A stretch of DNA of 64,000 nucleotides from Chloroflexota bacterium (GCA_018606645.1 JAGVRI010000010.1:1-64000), one strand, 5' to 3'. Shown: positions 49,615-60,102, numbered from the stretch's first letter. Notes: generated by a model from the letters alone, not told the origin. A program made the numbers and translations.

Positions 49615-51342
49615 CTAGACTCGCCTGGCGCTCAAGACGGCGCCCTGCTGGGTGACGAGTGCCTCGGTCACAGCGCCGGACTCGTCGCGCTTGAACTCGA
49701 TCCGCAGGCCGGGCTGGCCCTTGACGGTGAACTCGGTGCCCTCGACCGGCTCCAGCTCATATTCGGGCTGGCCGGGGATGGCCAGGACGAGCGTGTGGTC
49801 GCCCTGGAGCGCGATGTGGACCTGCATCCCCATCAGCTCATAGGTGCCGGCAAGCGGCTCCAGAAAGCTGCGCTCGCGCATCGCCTCGGGCGCCACACGG
49901 ACAAACACGATCTCTTTGACGCTGCTTTCCATGGGCAGCGACACGCTGGCAATCCGCCCCTGCGCATCGGTCGCAAATGTCGCCTTCAGCTCCATGTCCT
50001 CCAGCTCCAGCGTCACGCTAAAGGTATCGTAGTGGTAGTGGGTCATGGGCAGGTCGAACTGGTTGTAGTGGGCGATGAGCCGATCGCCGTCCAGCGTGAC
50101 GGTGAGCGGGCCATAGCCGGGGTGTTCGTAGTTGCCGGCATAGTCGGCCAGAGGGTGAGAGGGAGGGGCATCCGGCCGGCGCTCGGCCTCCGACTTTTCC
50201 TTGGCCTTGTCCGCTGCCGCCCGCATCTCGTCCATGTCGCCCTTCAGGCGCGGCCCCCAGTCGACGAGGCCCAGGCCGAGCAGCCGGTCGTACAGGTCAA
50301 AGGTCAACACATAGGGCAGCAGCGTGCTGTTCAGGTTGGTCAGCACCACCGCTCCTACCCTCTCGCCGGGCATGAACGATACCAGGCTCGAGAAGCCGTC
50401 GATGTTCCCCCCGTGGTGGACCAGGGTGTGACCCCGGTAGTTGTTGATGAACCAGCCCAAGCCGTAACTAAGCAGCGAGATCTCCTTGTACTTGGTGAGG
50501 ATATCCAGGCCGGGCATGCCCTGGATGACCATCTGAGGGGTGTGCATCTGCGACAGGTTGCCCGGCGAGATGACCTGGCGACCTTTGAACTGTCCGTTGT
50601 TGACATGGAGCAGGACCCAATTGGCCATGTCCACCAGGTTTGAGTTGATCGAACCGGCCGGCCCGATGGTGTCGATGTTGCGAAATGGGATGCGGCAAAC
50701 CTCTCCCTTCTTCTCGTCGTAGGGCAGAGCAAAGTCTGCCGCTCGCTGCGACTCTTCGACGGAAAAGTTACTGTGCCGCATCTCGAGCGGGCGAAAGATC
50801 CGTTCTTCGACCACCTGCTCCCAGGTGCTGCCGGCGATCTGGCCGACCAGGTAGCCGGCGGCCATGTACATCAGGTTCTGGTACTGGAAGTAGGTGCGAA
50901 AGTCCTTGTTGGGCTCCAGGTAGCGCAGGCGGTCAAAGAGCTCCTGGCGCGAGAAGGGGCTGTTGTACCACATTAGGTCGTGGCGCGGCAGCCCCGAGCG
51001 ATGGGTGACCAGGTCGCGGGGGGTCATGCGCTCCGTGGCGAATGGGTCCCACAGCCGGAAAGTGGGCAGGTAATCCCGCACCGGCTTGTCCCAGGCCAGC
51101 CGGCCATCGTCAACGAGGATGCCCATCGCCATGGTCGTAAATGCCTTGCTGGCCGAGCCGATGGCAAAGATCGTGTCGGGTGTGACCGGCAGCCCGGCTT
51201 CGACGTTACGCAAGCCAAAGCCCTCGGCCAAGACCACCTCGCCGTTTTTGATAACGGCAATAGCCACGCCCGGTACCTTCCAGATGGCCATCTGCTCGGC
51301 TACAAACTCGCGATATCCTTCCAATTCAGGTTCCATTTCCAT
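49615..51342 (-). CDS. Class C beta-lactamase-like serine hydrolase B
   Basis: The 575-residue protein has the same family motifs as its neighbour: GSASKAF (SxxK), YQN (YxN) and HHGGNIDG (HxG). It adds a long charged insert near residue 375 (AAADKAKEKSEAERRP) and a beta-rich C-terminal region, like DUF3471-containing members. No export signal is seen. I chose the ATG at 51342 (MEMEPELEG), which has AAGGGG upstream. The two hydrolases share the operon but are only distantly alike, so they probably act on different substrates. D-aminopeptidase activity is one possibility. Confidence 0.87.
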   Translation of the reverse strand: MEMEPELEGYREFVAEQMAIWKVPGVAIAVIKNGEVVLAEGFGLRNVEAGLPVTPDTIFAIGSASKAFTTMAMGILVDDGRLAWDKPVRDYLPTFRLWDPFATERMTPRDLVTHRSGLPRHDLMWYNSPFSRQELFDRLRYLEPNKDFRTYFQYQNLMYMAAGYLVGQIAGSTWEQVVEERIFRPLEMRHSNFSVEESQRAADFALPYDEKKGEVCRIPFRNIDTIGPAGSINSNLVDMANWVLLHVNNGQFKGRQVISPGNLSQMHTPQMVIQGMPGLDILTKYKEISLLSYGLGWFINNYRGHTLVHHGGNIDGFSSLVSFMPGERVGAVVLTNLNSTLLPYVLTFDLYDRLLGLGLVDWGPRLKGDMDEMRAAADKAKEKSEAERRPDAPPSHPLADYAGNYEHPGYGPLTVTLDGDRLIAHYNQFDLPMTHYHYDTFSVTLELEDMELKATFATDAQGRIASVSLPMESSVKEIVFVRVAPEAMRERSFLEPLAGTYELMGMQVHIALQGDHTLVLAIPGQPEYELEPVEGTEFTVKGQPGLRIEFKRDESGAVTEALVTQQGAVLSARRV

Positions 51343-51361
51343 GCTATCCCCTTGATACGCG

Positions 51362-51400
51362 CACACCTGTCAGACCCGGTGGCCGGGCCTGACAGGTGTG
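51362..51400 (-). repeat. Intercistronic hairpin after the binding-protein gene
   Basis: Arms of 12 bases (51362-51373 and 51389-51400) plus an inner CCCGG/CCGGG stem lie between the substrate-binding protein and hydrolase B genes. Such stems behind binding-protein genes usually stabilise the upstream message and lower expression of the following genes. Confidence 0.6.
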
Positions 51401-51412
51401 GAGTTCGCAAAG

Positions 51413-53128
51413 CTACTTCACCAGGTAGGCGTCATCGAGGAACAACTGATAGATCTTGGTTGAGAACAGCTCTCCCTCGACACGGTTGTTCACTGCCCAG
51501 TAACTCACCATGGACAGCAGCGGGGCCATGAGGGCCTGCTCGGTGATGTACCGCTGCGCGTCGTCCACCCATTGCTGGCGCAGCTTCGGATCGAGCGTGG
51601 TGCGGGTCTTGGTCAGGATTTCGTCGAGCTTCGGGTCTTTGACCTGGCCCAGGTTGAGCGCCCCGATCATGCTAGAGTGATACATCTGGTACAGAATGTC
51701 CGCATCGGTCCAGCCGACCTGCATCATGCCCATCTCATAGTTGCCGCTGATCTCGTCAGCGACGAGCGCACCCGCTTCCTGCTGCTCCAACTGGACCTCG
51801 ACCCCCAGCGCCTTGAACTGCTCCTGCAGGATCTCGGCGATCTTGAGCCAGGTTTCCTCCCCAGCCATCGTCTTTAACGTGAATTTGAGCGGCTGGCCGT
51901 CCTTTTCGAGCATGCCTGCGGCGTTGACCGTGTAGCCGGCCTCCTGCATCAGCGCTCTGGCCTTGTCCAGGTTATACTTGTAGCCGACATACTCCACACC
52001 AGGCCAGTAGCCGATGGTGGATGCGGAGAGCGGGCCGTACTGCGCCGTAGCCTGACCTTGCATCACGACCTTGACGAGCACGTCCCGGTCGATGGCCATA
52101 TTGAGGGCCTGGCGCACGCGCACATCGTCAAGCGGCGGCTTGCTGTTGTTGAACTGGAGATGGGGACCCGTACCCGGGTAGACGATGGGGTACAGGGTGA
52201 AGAGGCCCGTCTGTCGGATGGTTTCCTCATCGCTCGGCGCGACAGCGCCAAAGTCGACCTCGCCCGCCTCCATGCTGACCACCTGGGTGGTTGTTTCGGG
52301 GATGATGCGATACTCGATCTGATCAAAGTACCAGGGCCCCTGGTGGGCATAGGGCGGCCCCCAGTTAAAGTCGGGGTTTCGCTCCAGCACAATTTTTTCG
52401 CCGGTGACCCACTCTTTGAACTTGTAGGGGCCGCAGCCCACCGGCTGACGGCCATAGTCGTCGCCGGCCGCCTCCACCGCCTTCTGCGACAGGATGCCAA
52501 AAAAGGCGGGGTCGGACAGGCTGGTGAGCAGCGGGAAGAATGGTTGCGGCAGGTGCATGACCACCGTCGAGTCGTCCGTTGCCTCGATCGAGTCGACGGC
52601 AGCCAGAGAGGCGCCTGCGGCACCGGGATTGGCCGGGTCTTTGGCCCGGGTGTAGGTCCAGGCGACATCCTGGGCAGTCAGGGGTGTGCCGTCATGGAAG
52701 GTGACGCCCTTTCTCAGGTGAAAGGTCCACGTCAGCCCGTCCTCCGACATCTCCCAGCTCTCGGCCAGGTAGGGCACATAGTTGCCTTCCGGATCCTGGA
52801 CCAACAGCGAACAGTGGAGATATCTCATCACATTGTAGGCATCGGTCCTCGCCGTTTTGTGGGGGTCCAGGCTGTCCGGCTCGCCAGGCAGGACATAGAT
52901 GAACGTCCCGCCCATGACCGGTCCCGCGGTGGGCTCGGGGGTGGCCGTGATCACTTTTTCTACGACCTGGGGTGTGCCCGCGACGATGACCGTCTCCACG
53001 ACCTTTTCGGGGACCACGCGGGTCACCTCTTTCTCGACGACCTGTGGGGTAGGGGTAGGGCCGCACGCAGCCGCGAGTAGGCTGAGAACAACCAGCGCCG
53101 ACAGCAAACCTATAGACCTTGGTTTCAT
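51413..53128 (-). CDS. Peptide ABC transporter substrate-binding lipoprotein
   Basis: This 571-residue protein has a lipoprotein signal (SALVVLSLLAAACGPTPTP) followed by a low-complexity spacer rich in VVEKEV repeats, then a family-5 extracellular binding domain (PDSLDPHKTARTDAYNVMRYLH, LRKGVTFHDGTPLTAQDVAWTY, DVRVRQALNMAIDRDVLV). It would capture peptides outside the membrane for the DppBC-type permease. I chose the ATG at 53128, which has GGAGGAG upstream. It follows the two-component genes, which may control it. Confidence 0.93.
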   Translation of the reverse strand: MKPRSIGLLSALVVLSLLAAACGPTPTPQVVEKEVTRVVPEKVVETVIVAGTPQVVEKVITATPEPTAGPVMGGTFIYVLPGEPDSLDPHKTARTDAYNVMRYLHCSLLVQDPEGNYVPYLAESWEMSEDGLTWTFHLRKGVTFHDGTPLTAQDVAWTYTRAKDPANPGAAGASLAAVDSIEATDDSTVVMHLPQPFFPLLTSLSDPAFFGILSQKAVEAAGDDYGRQPVGCGPYKFKEWVTGEKIVLERNPDFNWGPPYAHQGPWYFDQIEYRIIPETTTQVVSMEAGEVDFGAVAPSDEETIRQTGLFTLYPIVYPGTGPHLQFNNSKPPLDDVRVRQALNMAIDRDVLVKVVMQGQATAQYGPLSASTIGYWPGVEYVGYKYNLDKARALMQEAGYTVNAAGMLEKDGQPLKFTLKTMAGEETWLKIAEILQEQFKALGVEVQLEQQEAGALVADEISGNYEMGMMQVGWTDADILYQMYHSSMIGALNLGQVKDPKLDEILTKTRTTLDPKLRQQWVDDAQRYITEQALMAPLLSMVSYWAVNNRVEGELFSTKIYQLFLDDAYLVK

Positions 53129-53253
53129 TGTTCGCTCCTCCTTCTTCCGCCAATGCAAAAATTCCGGCTCAATGCCGGATGGGCGTGATCCGATCATACC
53201 ACGAGAATGCCGGTCACGCATCGGCACCGTTACGTATTCGAGGCTCGTAAAAA

Positions 53254-53916
53254 TTACGTAGGCGAATTGCCGGCCAGCCCTTCGTGTATCGCGTAGAGTG
53301 CCGCCTGGGTCCGGTTCGCGAGGTGCAGCTTGCCCAGGATGCTGCTGACATGGGTGGTTACGGTACGCTCGCTGATCCCCAGGCTCTGCGCGATCTCCTG
53401 ATTCGACAGGCCCTGGGCAATCAGCCTCAGCACTTCCCGTTCGCGCCCGGTGAGTGTGGCTGCGGCCTGGGGGGGCTCGGGTGGGCGACGAAGGGCACGG
53501 ATGACTTTCAAGGCAGCCGATGGCTGCAGCGAAAGTTCGCCCCGGTACACCTCATGAATTGCCCGGAGGAGGTCGCGGGAGGATGAATCTTTGAGTAGAT
53601 AGCCGATGGCCCCGGCCTTGATTGCCTCAAATGCCAGTTGATCCTCGGCAAAGCTGGTCAACACCAGGATACGGGCCTCGGGCTGCTCGGCCCTGATCTC
53701 GGCAATGGCCTCGACCCCGCCCTTGCGCGGCATGACCAGGTCCATCAGGATAACGTCGGGCTGCAGGGCGCGGGCCAGGAGGACCGCCTCGACTCCATCC
53801 GATGCCTGACCTACTACCTCCATCTCCGGCCGGGCCTCGATCAGGGCGCACAGCCCTTCCCGCACCACGGTATGGTCCTCTGCAATCAGAACGCGGATCC
53901 GCCTTGCCTCTGCCAT
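53254..53916 (-). CDS. NarL/LuxR-family response regulator
   Basis: The 220-residue regulator has a receiver domain ([14 protein letters not shown], phosphoacceptor in [13 protein letters not shown], conserved Lys in YLLKDSS) and a LuxR-type helix-turn-helix ([40 protein letters not shown]). It is the partner of the kinase directly upstream; TGATG overlap links their translation. The sequence before the binding-protein gene carries TTACGTA at 53230-53236 and 53254-53260, which could be its site. A GTG one codon earlier is an alternative start. Confidence 0.93.
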   Translation of the reverse strand: MAEARRIRVLIAEDHTVVREGLCALIEARPEMEVVGQASDGVEAVLLARALQPDVILMDLVMPRKGGVEAIAEIRAEQPEARILVLTSFAEDQLAFEAIKAGAIGYLLKDSSSRDLLRAIHEVYRGELSLQPSAALKVIRALRRPPEPPQAAATLTGREREVLRLIAQGLSNQEIAQSLGISERTVTTHVSSILGKLHLANRTQAALYAIHEGLAGNSPT

Positions 53917-56204
53917 CACCGCCCCTCCCTTTGTACTACCCGTACCTTCACCGTCGTACCCGCCCCTGGCTGCGACCGGACGTCAAGCTGGCTACCAAGG
54001 GCCTGAGCACGCTCGCGCATGCTCGCCAGGCCCAAGCCGCCTCTGTCGGCCGCAGCCGCGACGTCAAAGCCAACGCCATCATCTTCTACTTCGAGTTCCA
54101 GCCCTTCTGCGTCTCTCTGGAGGCGGACGGTGACAGAGGTGGCGGCAGCGTGCTGTAGGGCGTTGTTGAGCGCCTCCTGGGCAATCCGGTACAGCCCATC
54201 CTCGACTGACGCGGGCAGATCGATCTCACCATCGACCACCAGGCGGACCTGCAAGCCGGCGCGACTCTCCACGGCGTTCAGGCGCTGCTGGAGCGCTCCC
54301 ACCAGCCCTTCCTTCTCCAGCATCGGTGGGCGCAACTCGTATAGCAGCAGCCGCATCTCCTTGAGTGCCTTTTGGGCAGCGTCCTCGATGCGGGTCAGGT
54401 ACTCCCTGGCTCGCTTCCCATCGCCTGCCCCGATAACCTCCTGTCCTGCCCCGGCAAATGCGACCAGGCCATACAGTGACTGCGTCACAGAATCGTGCAG
54501 CTCGCGCGCCAACCGGTTCCTCTCCTCGACCACCGCCAGGGCCCGGCTGCGCTCGTACAGCCGCGCGTTCTCGATGGCCACCGCGATCTGGTCCCCCAGG
54601 CTTTGCAGGACGAGCACCTCTTCAGGAGTGAACGCATCCTTCTCGGCGCGCTGGAGGTCGAGGGTGCCGATGAGATTGTCCCCGGCGCGCAGGGGGATCA
54701 CCAGCTCCGACCGCGTTTCGGGCAATTGCTCGTCGGCCAGAAACCTCGGGTCCTGCGACACATCGTTCACCAGCACCGCCTCGTTCGCCCTCGCAGCCCA
54801 GGCGTTCAGGCTGTTCCCGTCGAGGGGCAAACGCCGGCTCTGCGGCGCCAGCGGCCCACTGGCCGCCCGCTGTACGAGCGTACCGTTCTCCCGGTCGACG
54901 AGAAAGATCTGGATGTAGTAGTAGCCGAACGCGTCCTGGATGAGCGCCGTCACCCTCGCCAGCAGGTCGTCAATATCCAGGATGGCGGTGATCTCGCGGC
55001 TTACCCGGGCGCTGGTCTCCAACTCCAGGGCGCGGCGCCGGAGCGCCTGCGTGCGTTCCTCTACCCGGGCTTCTAGCCCGTCGATCAGCTCGCGAAGCCG
55101 GGCCGTCATGCTGTTGAACGCGCCCGCCAGCACCCCGATTTCATCGGCCCGGTCCACTGCGACCGTATGTTCGAGGTCGCCCGTCGCAATCCGGGCCGCG
55201 GTTCGTGCCAGGCCAACGATCGGCTCTGCGATCTGGCGTGTAATCAAGAGCGAGGCACCGACGGCCAGCACCACAGCCGCGAACGCCACGGCCAGGTTGA
55301 CGGCAAGGCCGGTGATGATGCCGCGAAACGCTTCGGCCATGTCCTGCTCTACCAGGAGTGCCGCCTGAAGCTCCGGCAGCCAGCGATACACACCGACGAC
55401 CGAGACGCCTCGGGGGTCCTTGTACACCCCCGCACCGCTGCTCTGAGACGCGATAGCGTGCTGGATTCCGTCCAAGGTCATCGTGGGGGCAAGCGCAGCG
55501 GTCTCGGGCGAACGGCACACGGCGTCGGCCGTGAGCAGGATGCCAGTCGAATCGGCCAGGTAGGCCTTGCCCGTCGTGCCCAGACCTGTCCGCCCACGCA
55601 GGATCTGAGCCAACCGCTCCAGGCCGGCCTGACCAGCCAGCACGCCCAGGAGTTCGCCGTCCCTGTTCCGGATCGGCACCGCCACCGTCACCGAGGGCCT
55701 GGTGATGGGCGCTGTGCAGAACCGGGGCTGCAGGGTTGGACCCTCCAGGCCGCGGGCAAAGTAGGCTTCCTGGCGGCGGCTCTCTCCTTCGTGATCGGGA
55801 TTGGTAGATAGAGCCACCCTCCCCTCAAGATCGACCAGGAATAGCTCATCATAATATGGCGCGCGGGCGATGAGGCGGCGCAGCCAATTGCGCGTCACCT
55901 TGTTGTAGGAGTCTAGGTACTTGTGGTCGCGCGCTAGGTCGAGCACCACCTGGACACGCTCCAGGCCATATTCCTCGTTCGAGGCCACGGTCAATTCGGC
56001 CAACATGTCCTGCATCCAGGTGTTGATCTCCAGCTCTTGCAGGACCGCCACCGACTCCAGCCGGTCGAGCGCCTGCTGGCGCCCGTTGTAGTAGCCGACC
56101 ACGATCGAGCCCGCGGCAATGGCGATGGCGGGCAGGAGAGCCATGCTCACAAAGCCGATCAACAAGCGTGCCCGGATGCTGGTGCTTCGCCGCTTCCCGG
56201 TCAT
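53916..56204 (-). CDS. Sensor histidine kinase with Cache, HAMP and GAF domains
   Basis: The 762-residue kinase has an N-terminal membrane helix (about 13-38), a double-Cache-like extracytoplasmic sensor (about 40-295, ending [14 protein letters not shown] and [14 protein letters not shown] segments), a second helix near 300-325, HAMP (about 327-380), a GAF domain (about 410-550) and a HisKA_3 block with the phosphorylated His in [15 protein letters not shown]. The ATPase domain ends in [16 protein letters not shown]. Cache sensors bind amino acids or small acids, which would fit a peptide operon. It is the partner of the NarL-type regulator. Confidence 0.92.
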   Translation of the reverse strand: MTGKRRSTSIRARLLIGFVSMALLPAIAIAAGSIVVGYYNGRQQALDRLESVAVLQELEINTWMQDMLAELTVASNEEYGLERVQVVLDLARDHKYLDSYNKVTRNWLRRLIARAPYYDELFLVDLEGRVALSTNPDHEGESRRQEAYFARGLEGPTLQPRFCTAPITRPSVTVAVPIRNRDGELLGVLAGQAGLERLAQILRGRTGLGTTGKAYLADSTGILLTADAVCRSPETAALAPTMTLDGIQHAIASQSSGAGVYKDPRGVSVVGVYRWLPELQAALLVEQDMAEAFRGIITGLAVNLAVAFAAVVLAVGASLLITRQIAEPIVGLARTAARIATGDLEHTVAVDRADEIGVLAGAFNSMTARLRELIDGLEARVEERTQALRRRALELETSARVSREITAILDIDDLLARVTALIQDAFGYYYIQIFLVDRENGTLVQRAASGPLAPQSRRLPLDGNSLNAWAARANEAVLVNDVSQDPRFLADEQLPETRSELVIPLRAGDNLIGTLDLQRAEKDAFTPEEVLVLQSLGDQIAVAIENARLYERSRALAVVEERNRLARELHDSVTQSLYGLVAFAGAGQEVIGAGDGKRAREYLTRIEDAAQKALKEMRLLLYELRPPMLEKEGLVGALQQRLNAVESRAGLQVRLVVDGEIDLPASVEDGLYRIAQEALNNALQHAAATSVTVRLQRDAEGLELEVEDDGVGFDVAAAADRGGLGLASMRERAQALGSQLDVRSQPGAGTTVKVRVVQREGR

Positions 56205-56210
56205 GCTCTC

Positions 56211-57320
56211 TTATTTGACGGTAATGCTTTCCAGCCCGGCCAGGAAACCGGGATCGATGTCGGCCCCGTGACCGGGTGCATCGGGCAAGTGCACCAGGCC
56301 ACCTTCGTAGGTGATTCCGCCCACGACCGGGTCTTCTGCCTGAAAGAAGGCTGAATCGAGATCGACAAGCCGGACGTTCGGGTGAGCTGACACGAAATGG
56401 GCCGCCGCGCTGAGCGCCAGGCGCGTCTCGATCATACAGCCCACCATACACCGAATCCCCGCCGCCTGGGCGATCGCATCAATCTTGGCCGCCCCTGCGA
56501 TCCCACCGGACTTGGCCAGCTTGATGTTCAGCAGATCGCAAGCCCCCATGCTGGCCAACTTGAAGGCATCATGGGGATCGAACACCGACTCGTCGGCCAT
56601 AATGGGAATCGGGCTGTGCTCGCGAACGTGCTTCAGGCCGGCATAGTTCCAGTGAGCCACCGGCTGTTCGCAGACCTGGATGTCAAAGCGGGCCAGGTCA
56701 CGAAGGGCAAGCACGGCTTCCGGCGGATCCCACCCCTGGTTGGCATCAATGCGGATCGGAAAGCCATCGCCGACGGCCTCACGTATCGCCTGGATACGCC
56801 GGATGTCCTCGGCCCGCCCTAGGCCGACTTTGACCTTCACGGCATGAAAGCCACTGTTCTTGATCTCTGCGGCCTGGCGGGCCATGATTTCGGGCTCGCC
56901 TATCCCAATCGTCCTGCACGTATAGATCGGCCTCTTCTCCCCGGCCAGGAGCGCATACAGCGGCAACCCGGCGGATTTGGCCAGCAGGTCATACAGTGCC
57001 ATATCGAAGGCGCACTTGAGGGACGGATTGCCGACCAGGAACGCATCGATCTCGTTCATGCGCTCCTGGACTGCCAAAGGATTCTTGCCGATCAGAAGGC
57101 GGGCCAGTGACTTGGCGGCCTCGAAATCACTCGCCTGGCTTTCCCCCACAATGAACTCGGTCGGCGATCCTTCCCCGACGCCGGTGAGCCCGTGGCTGGT
57201 GTGCACCTTGACCAGGATGTTGGTCGCCTGACGAATGGTACCGATTGCCACCCGGAACGGCTCCAGGAGTCCGATGTTCAGCTTAAAGATCTCGACATGG
57301 GTCACAACCGAATCAGCCAA
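56211..57320 (-). CDS. Dipeptide epimerase-like enolase superfamily enzyme
   Basis: The 369-residue protein is a muconate-lactonizing-subgroup enolase with the catalytic pair KVKVG, metal ligands in RIDANQGW, CEQPV and MADES, and the distal lysine in NIKLAKSGG. This layout fits L-Ala-D/L-Glu or related dipeptide epimerases. The neighbours, a peptide transporter and possible D-peptide hydrolases, support that role in murein-peptide or D-dipeptide use. The start is a TTG at 57320 with AGGAGG seven bases upstream. o-Succinylbenzoate synthase is less likely in this context. Confidence 0.85.
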   Translation of the reverse strand: MADSVVTHVEIFKLNIGLLEPFRVAIGTIRQATNILVKVHTSHGLTGVGEGSPTEFIVGESQASDFEAAKSLARLLIGKNPLAVQERMNEIDAFLVGNPSLKCAFDMALYDLLAKSAGLPLYALLAGEKRPIYTCRTIGIGEPEIMARQAAEIKNSGFHAVKVKVGLGRAEDIRRIQAIREAVGDGFPIRIDANQGWDPPEAVLALRDLARFDIQVCEQPVAHWNYAGLKHVREHSPIPIMADESVFDPHDAFKLASMGACDLLNIKLAKSGGIAGAAKIDAIAQAAGIRCMVGCMIETRLALSAAAHFVSAHPNVRLVDLDSAFFQAEDPVVGGITYEGGLVHLPDAPGHGADIDPGFLAGLESITVK

Positions 57321-57435
57321 CCTTGCACCTCCTTTATGATGATGAGCACCCAACGATCCCTGTGACGGCTGGTCCAGATCTGGAACCGGCCATCGCCGTG
57401 TGGAAACAGATCGCCGGCCCATATTTCATCCCCGC

Positions 57436-57464
57436 ATTTTATCATTACCCGCCGGAAAGGGCAA
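57436..57464 (-). promoter_or_regulatory. Promoter of the peptide-use operon
   Basis: TTGCCC (57459-57464), 17 bases, TAAAAT (57436-57441) on the minus strand, about 115 bases before the epimerase start. It probably drives the whole run down to 45235. Confidence 0.6.
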
Positions 57465-57566
57465 ACGGTGTGTATCCAGGTAGGATTATACTCAGGCTGT
57501 TTGGGCCCCTTGGCAGGACATCGGTATGCTGATGGTCCATATATAGAAACGAAAGAGCGATTATGG

Positions 57567-57684
57567 CTGTTGCGAAGCAGCAAGTCCGCTGTGGCTTTGC
57601 CGAACGGTCCAGGAGGGGAAGCTCTAGCTGGGTTCTGCGCGATTCCGTTCCGGCTGAAGCCTCCACTCCCACTGGGTGCTGGAG
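57567..57684. repeat. Dispersed intergenic repeat, long form, copy B
   Basis: This stretch aligns with 13891-14022 over its length, with GCGCGATTCCGTTCCGGC intact. It fills most of the gap between the pfkB and epimerase genes. The remaining gap to 57861 shows no gene I can support. Confidence 0.65.
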
Positions 57685-57861
57685 TTGGCAACAGCCCTGA
57701 CGGTTTGCCAAGAGACATTCGCTCACTCTGGTTCGAGTATACAACTGGCGAGTCGGGAAGGGAGGGGGCTATAGCACTATTTGGCACAGCGAAACAGGCG
57801 TACGTTCCTGGCAGTGGCGTTGCAGGCGCTGAGAGGATGGTCGTGGCCGGCCAAGGTAGCC

Positions 57862-58785
57862 TCACTTCAGCAGGTCCAGCACCTGGCTCAGGGTCGGCTG
57901 GGCCGCGGTGCCACCATAGCCGGTGGTGGACAGCGCCCCGCACGCGTTGGCAAAGCGCAGCGCTTCGGCCAGAGGCTGGCCCTGGATGACGTGGGCAAAG
58001 ATGAAACCTGCGTTGAACGAGTCGCCGGCACCAGTCGTATCAACGACGCTCACCTGAAAGCCGGGAGCGCGGACAATGTCTCGCCCTTGAAACGCCATCG
58101 ATCCTTGCGACCCCTGCTTGACGACAACCAACCCGGCACGCTTCCCCAGCTCGCGCATGGCCCGCTCGACGTCTTGCACACGGGCAATGGCGCACGCCTC
58201 AGCGTCGTTGGGGAGGAACAGATCCACTTGCTCCAGCAGGGTTAGCAGGTCAGAGTCGCCCCACTTCCCCTCCGGATCCCAGCCTGTGTCGAGCGACACG
58301 GTCAGCCCGGCGCGGTGAGCGTGGCCGAACAGGTCCGGCAGGCCAGGCTGCAGCCCTTTCTGGAGGAAATAGGAGCCGACGTGCAAATGGCAGTACTCAG
58401 GCAGGATCGACATCTTGATGTGAGGCAAGCTCAAGTGCGGAATGCAGCCCAGATAGGTCACCAGGGCGCGATCCTGCGGGTAGGCCAGCGCGATGGTGAC
58501 CCCGGTAGGCACGGCGTTGTCGCGGATCAGGTAAGCGGTGCCGACCCCTAGGCGGCGCAGCTCGGCGACGATGAAATCGCCGTAATAGTCGGTGCCGACC
58601 TTGCCTACAAAGTCTACCCTGGCTCCCAGGCGGGCCAGACCTGCGGCGCAGATGGCCGAAGAGCTGCCCATGACGGTCGTCAAGACATCCGCCACGATCT
58701 CCTGCCCCAGGGCCGGGAAGGCATTCAGGCCACTGACAATCAGGTCTACGTTCAGCTCGCCGATGACGAGGATCCTCTTGTCCAT
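57862..58785 (-). CDS. PfkB-family sugar kinase
   Basis: The 307-residue kinase has the ribokinase-family opening LVIGELNVDLIVSGL, the GSSSAICAAGLARLGARVDFVGKVG signature and the catalytic C-terminal motif VVDTTGAGDSFNAGFIF, whose aspartate is the general base. It would phosphorylate a sugar or sugar phosphate with ATP. Next to a tagatose-bisphosphate aldolase subunit, tagatose-6-phosphate is a plausible substrate, but this is inference. It is the last gene of the sugar operon. Confidence 0.88.
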   Translation of the reverse strand: MDKRILVIGELNVDLIVSGLNAFPALGQEIVADVLTTVMGSSSAICAAGLARLGARVDFVGKVGTDYYGDFIVAELRRLGVGTAYLIRDNAVPTGVTIALAYPQDRALVTYLGCIPHLSLPHIKMSILPEYCHLHVGSYFLQKGLQPGLPDLFGHAHRAGLTVSLDTGWDPEGKWGDSDLLTLLEQVDLFLPNDAEACAIARVQDVERAMRELGKRAGLVVVKQGSQGSMAFQGRDIVRAPGFQVSVVDTTGAGDSFNAGFIFAHVIQGQPLAEALRFANACGALSTTGYGGTAAQPTLSQVLDLLK

Positions 58786-58800
58786 CCTATCCGCTCCTCT

Positions 58801-60093
58801 TTAATGATACCCGCAGGCATAGGCATAGTCGGCCAGCACGGACCTGATCTTGTCGCAGATGAGCTCCCTGGGCGCATTTGCCACGACGCCGCGCCGAACC
58901 CGCTCATATTGCACCGGCAGGAACTGGCTCAGCAAGGTCAGTGGGATGGGATGCTCTTCCAGGTTGCCAAGCAAGCGGGCCAGCGATTCCTGGACACCCG
59001 GATCGGTCCAGTAGTAACGGGAGCGATCGCCAAAGCTGTAGCGACGAGCGAATTGAACGTGTCGTTCAGAGCCGGCATAGTAGCTCTGCCAGTACGCCGG
59101 CCTGGCCAGCATCGCGTTGTCGACGGCCTGCTGAATGCGAGACAGCTCGATCCCGTCCTGCCTTGAGAGCAATTCGGTCTCGATCATGGCCAGGGCAAAG
59201 ACGGCCTCGCGGAAGGCAAAGGTCAAGGCCGGACCAACTTTCAGAATGGCGAAATGATCCTCGACCAGTCTTCTCAAGGCGTCACGGGTCTGATAGTCGG
59301 TGGAATGAGCCTCAAAGACGAGTTGGTCGCACGCCTCAACGAACCGGGAGAGCGGGGCTGCTGCCTGAGGGTCATACTCAAACAGCACGTCGTCGCCAAA
59401 CTCGACGCCCGGCTGGACCACCAGGGCGATGACCCGCTGCCAGGCAGCCTCCAGTCCGCGCCGTTGAAACGCCTGGCGTGTCAGCTCGATCGTTTCCTGG
59501 ACATCTTTGACCGGCGTCACCGCCGGCCGGTGTCCCGGTTGCTGGATACCACCCGGGGGCGGGACCTCGGTGCCGATGACATAGTGCGGGGCTGCCTGAC
59601 CTGAGCCACGCGCCGAATAGGCCTCCTCTGCGGCCAGGCACAGGTCGGCCGTCCGCTCGGCTATGACAGTTTCATCCAGGGGCACATGGGGCGGATCGTC
59701 GGCGCACCTCATACTCGCATCGAGGTGGATCTTGTCATATCCGGCCAGCACGCAGTCGCGGACCAGGGCCCGCGCCTTGCCCATCGCTTCTTGGGCTGGC
59801 CGGCTGCGCCAAGGGTTGGGGCCGAGGTGATCGCCGCCCAGGATGACGCGCTTACGGGGCAAACCAAGCCTGTCAGCCAGGTCGTACACCAGGGCGCGAA
59901 AAGCGGCCGGGGTCATGCCGGTGTAGCCGCCATCCTGGTTGACCTGGTTGGAGGTCGACTCGATGAGCAGCGGCGAGCCATCGTCGAGCGCCTGCCGAAC
60001 GGCGGCCTCTAGAACAAAGGGATGCGCTGAGCAGACGCTATAGATGCCAACCCGATTGTTGCGCTTGTGGGCAGCCACAATTTCGGCCAACAT
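58801..60093 (-). CDS. Tagatose-bisphosphate aldolase non-catalytic subunit (GatZ/KbaZ)
   Basis: This 430-residue TIM-barrel protein stabilises the class-II aldolase that splits tagatose 1,6-bisphosphate. GIYSVCSAHPFVLEAA near the N terminus, GGDHLGPNPW and HLDASMRCADDP are family signatures, and it has full length. The catalytic partner GatY/KbaY is not in the window. It lies between pfkB and the GH4 gene with short gaps, so these form one operon. A second, decayed copy of this gene lies at 44953-45021. Confidence 0.9.
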   Translation of the reverse strand: MLAEIVAAHKRNNRVGIYSVCSAHPFVLEAAVRQALDDGSPLLIESTSNQVNQDGGYTGMTPAAFRALVYDLADRLGLPRKRVILGGDHLGPNPWRSRPAQEAMGKARALVRDCVLAGYDKIHLDASMRCADDPPHVPLDETVIAERTADLCLAAEEAYSARGSGQAAPHYVIGTEVPPPGGIQQPGHRPAVTPVKDVQETIELTRQAFQRRGLEAAWQRVIALVVQPGVEFGDDVLFEYDPQAAAPLSRFVEACDQLVFEAHSTDYQTRDALRRLVEDHFAILKVGPALTFAFREAVFALAMIETELLSRQDGIELSRIQQAVDNAMLARPAYWQSYYAGSERHVQFARRYSFGDRSRYYWTDPGVQESLARLLGNLEEHPIPLTLLSQFLPVQYERVRRGVVANAPRELICDKIRSVLADYAYACGYH

Positions 60094-60102
60094 GACGGCC
60101 GT

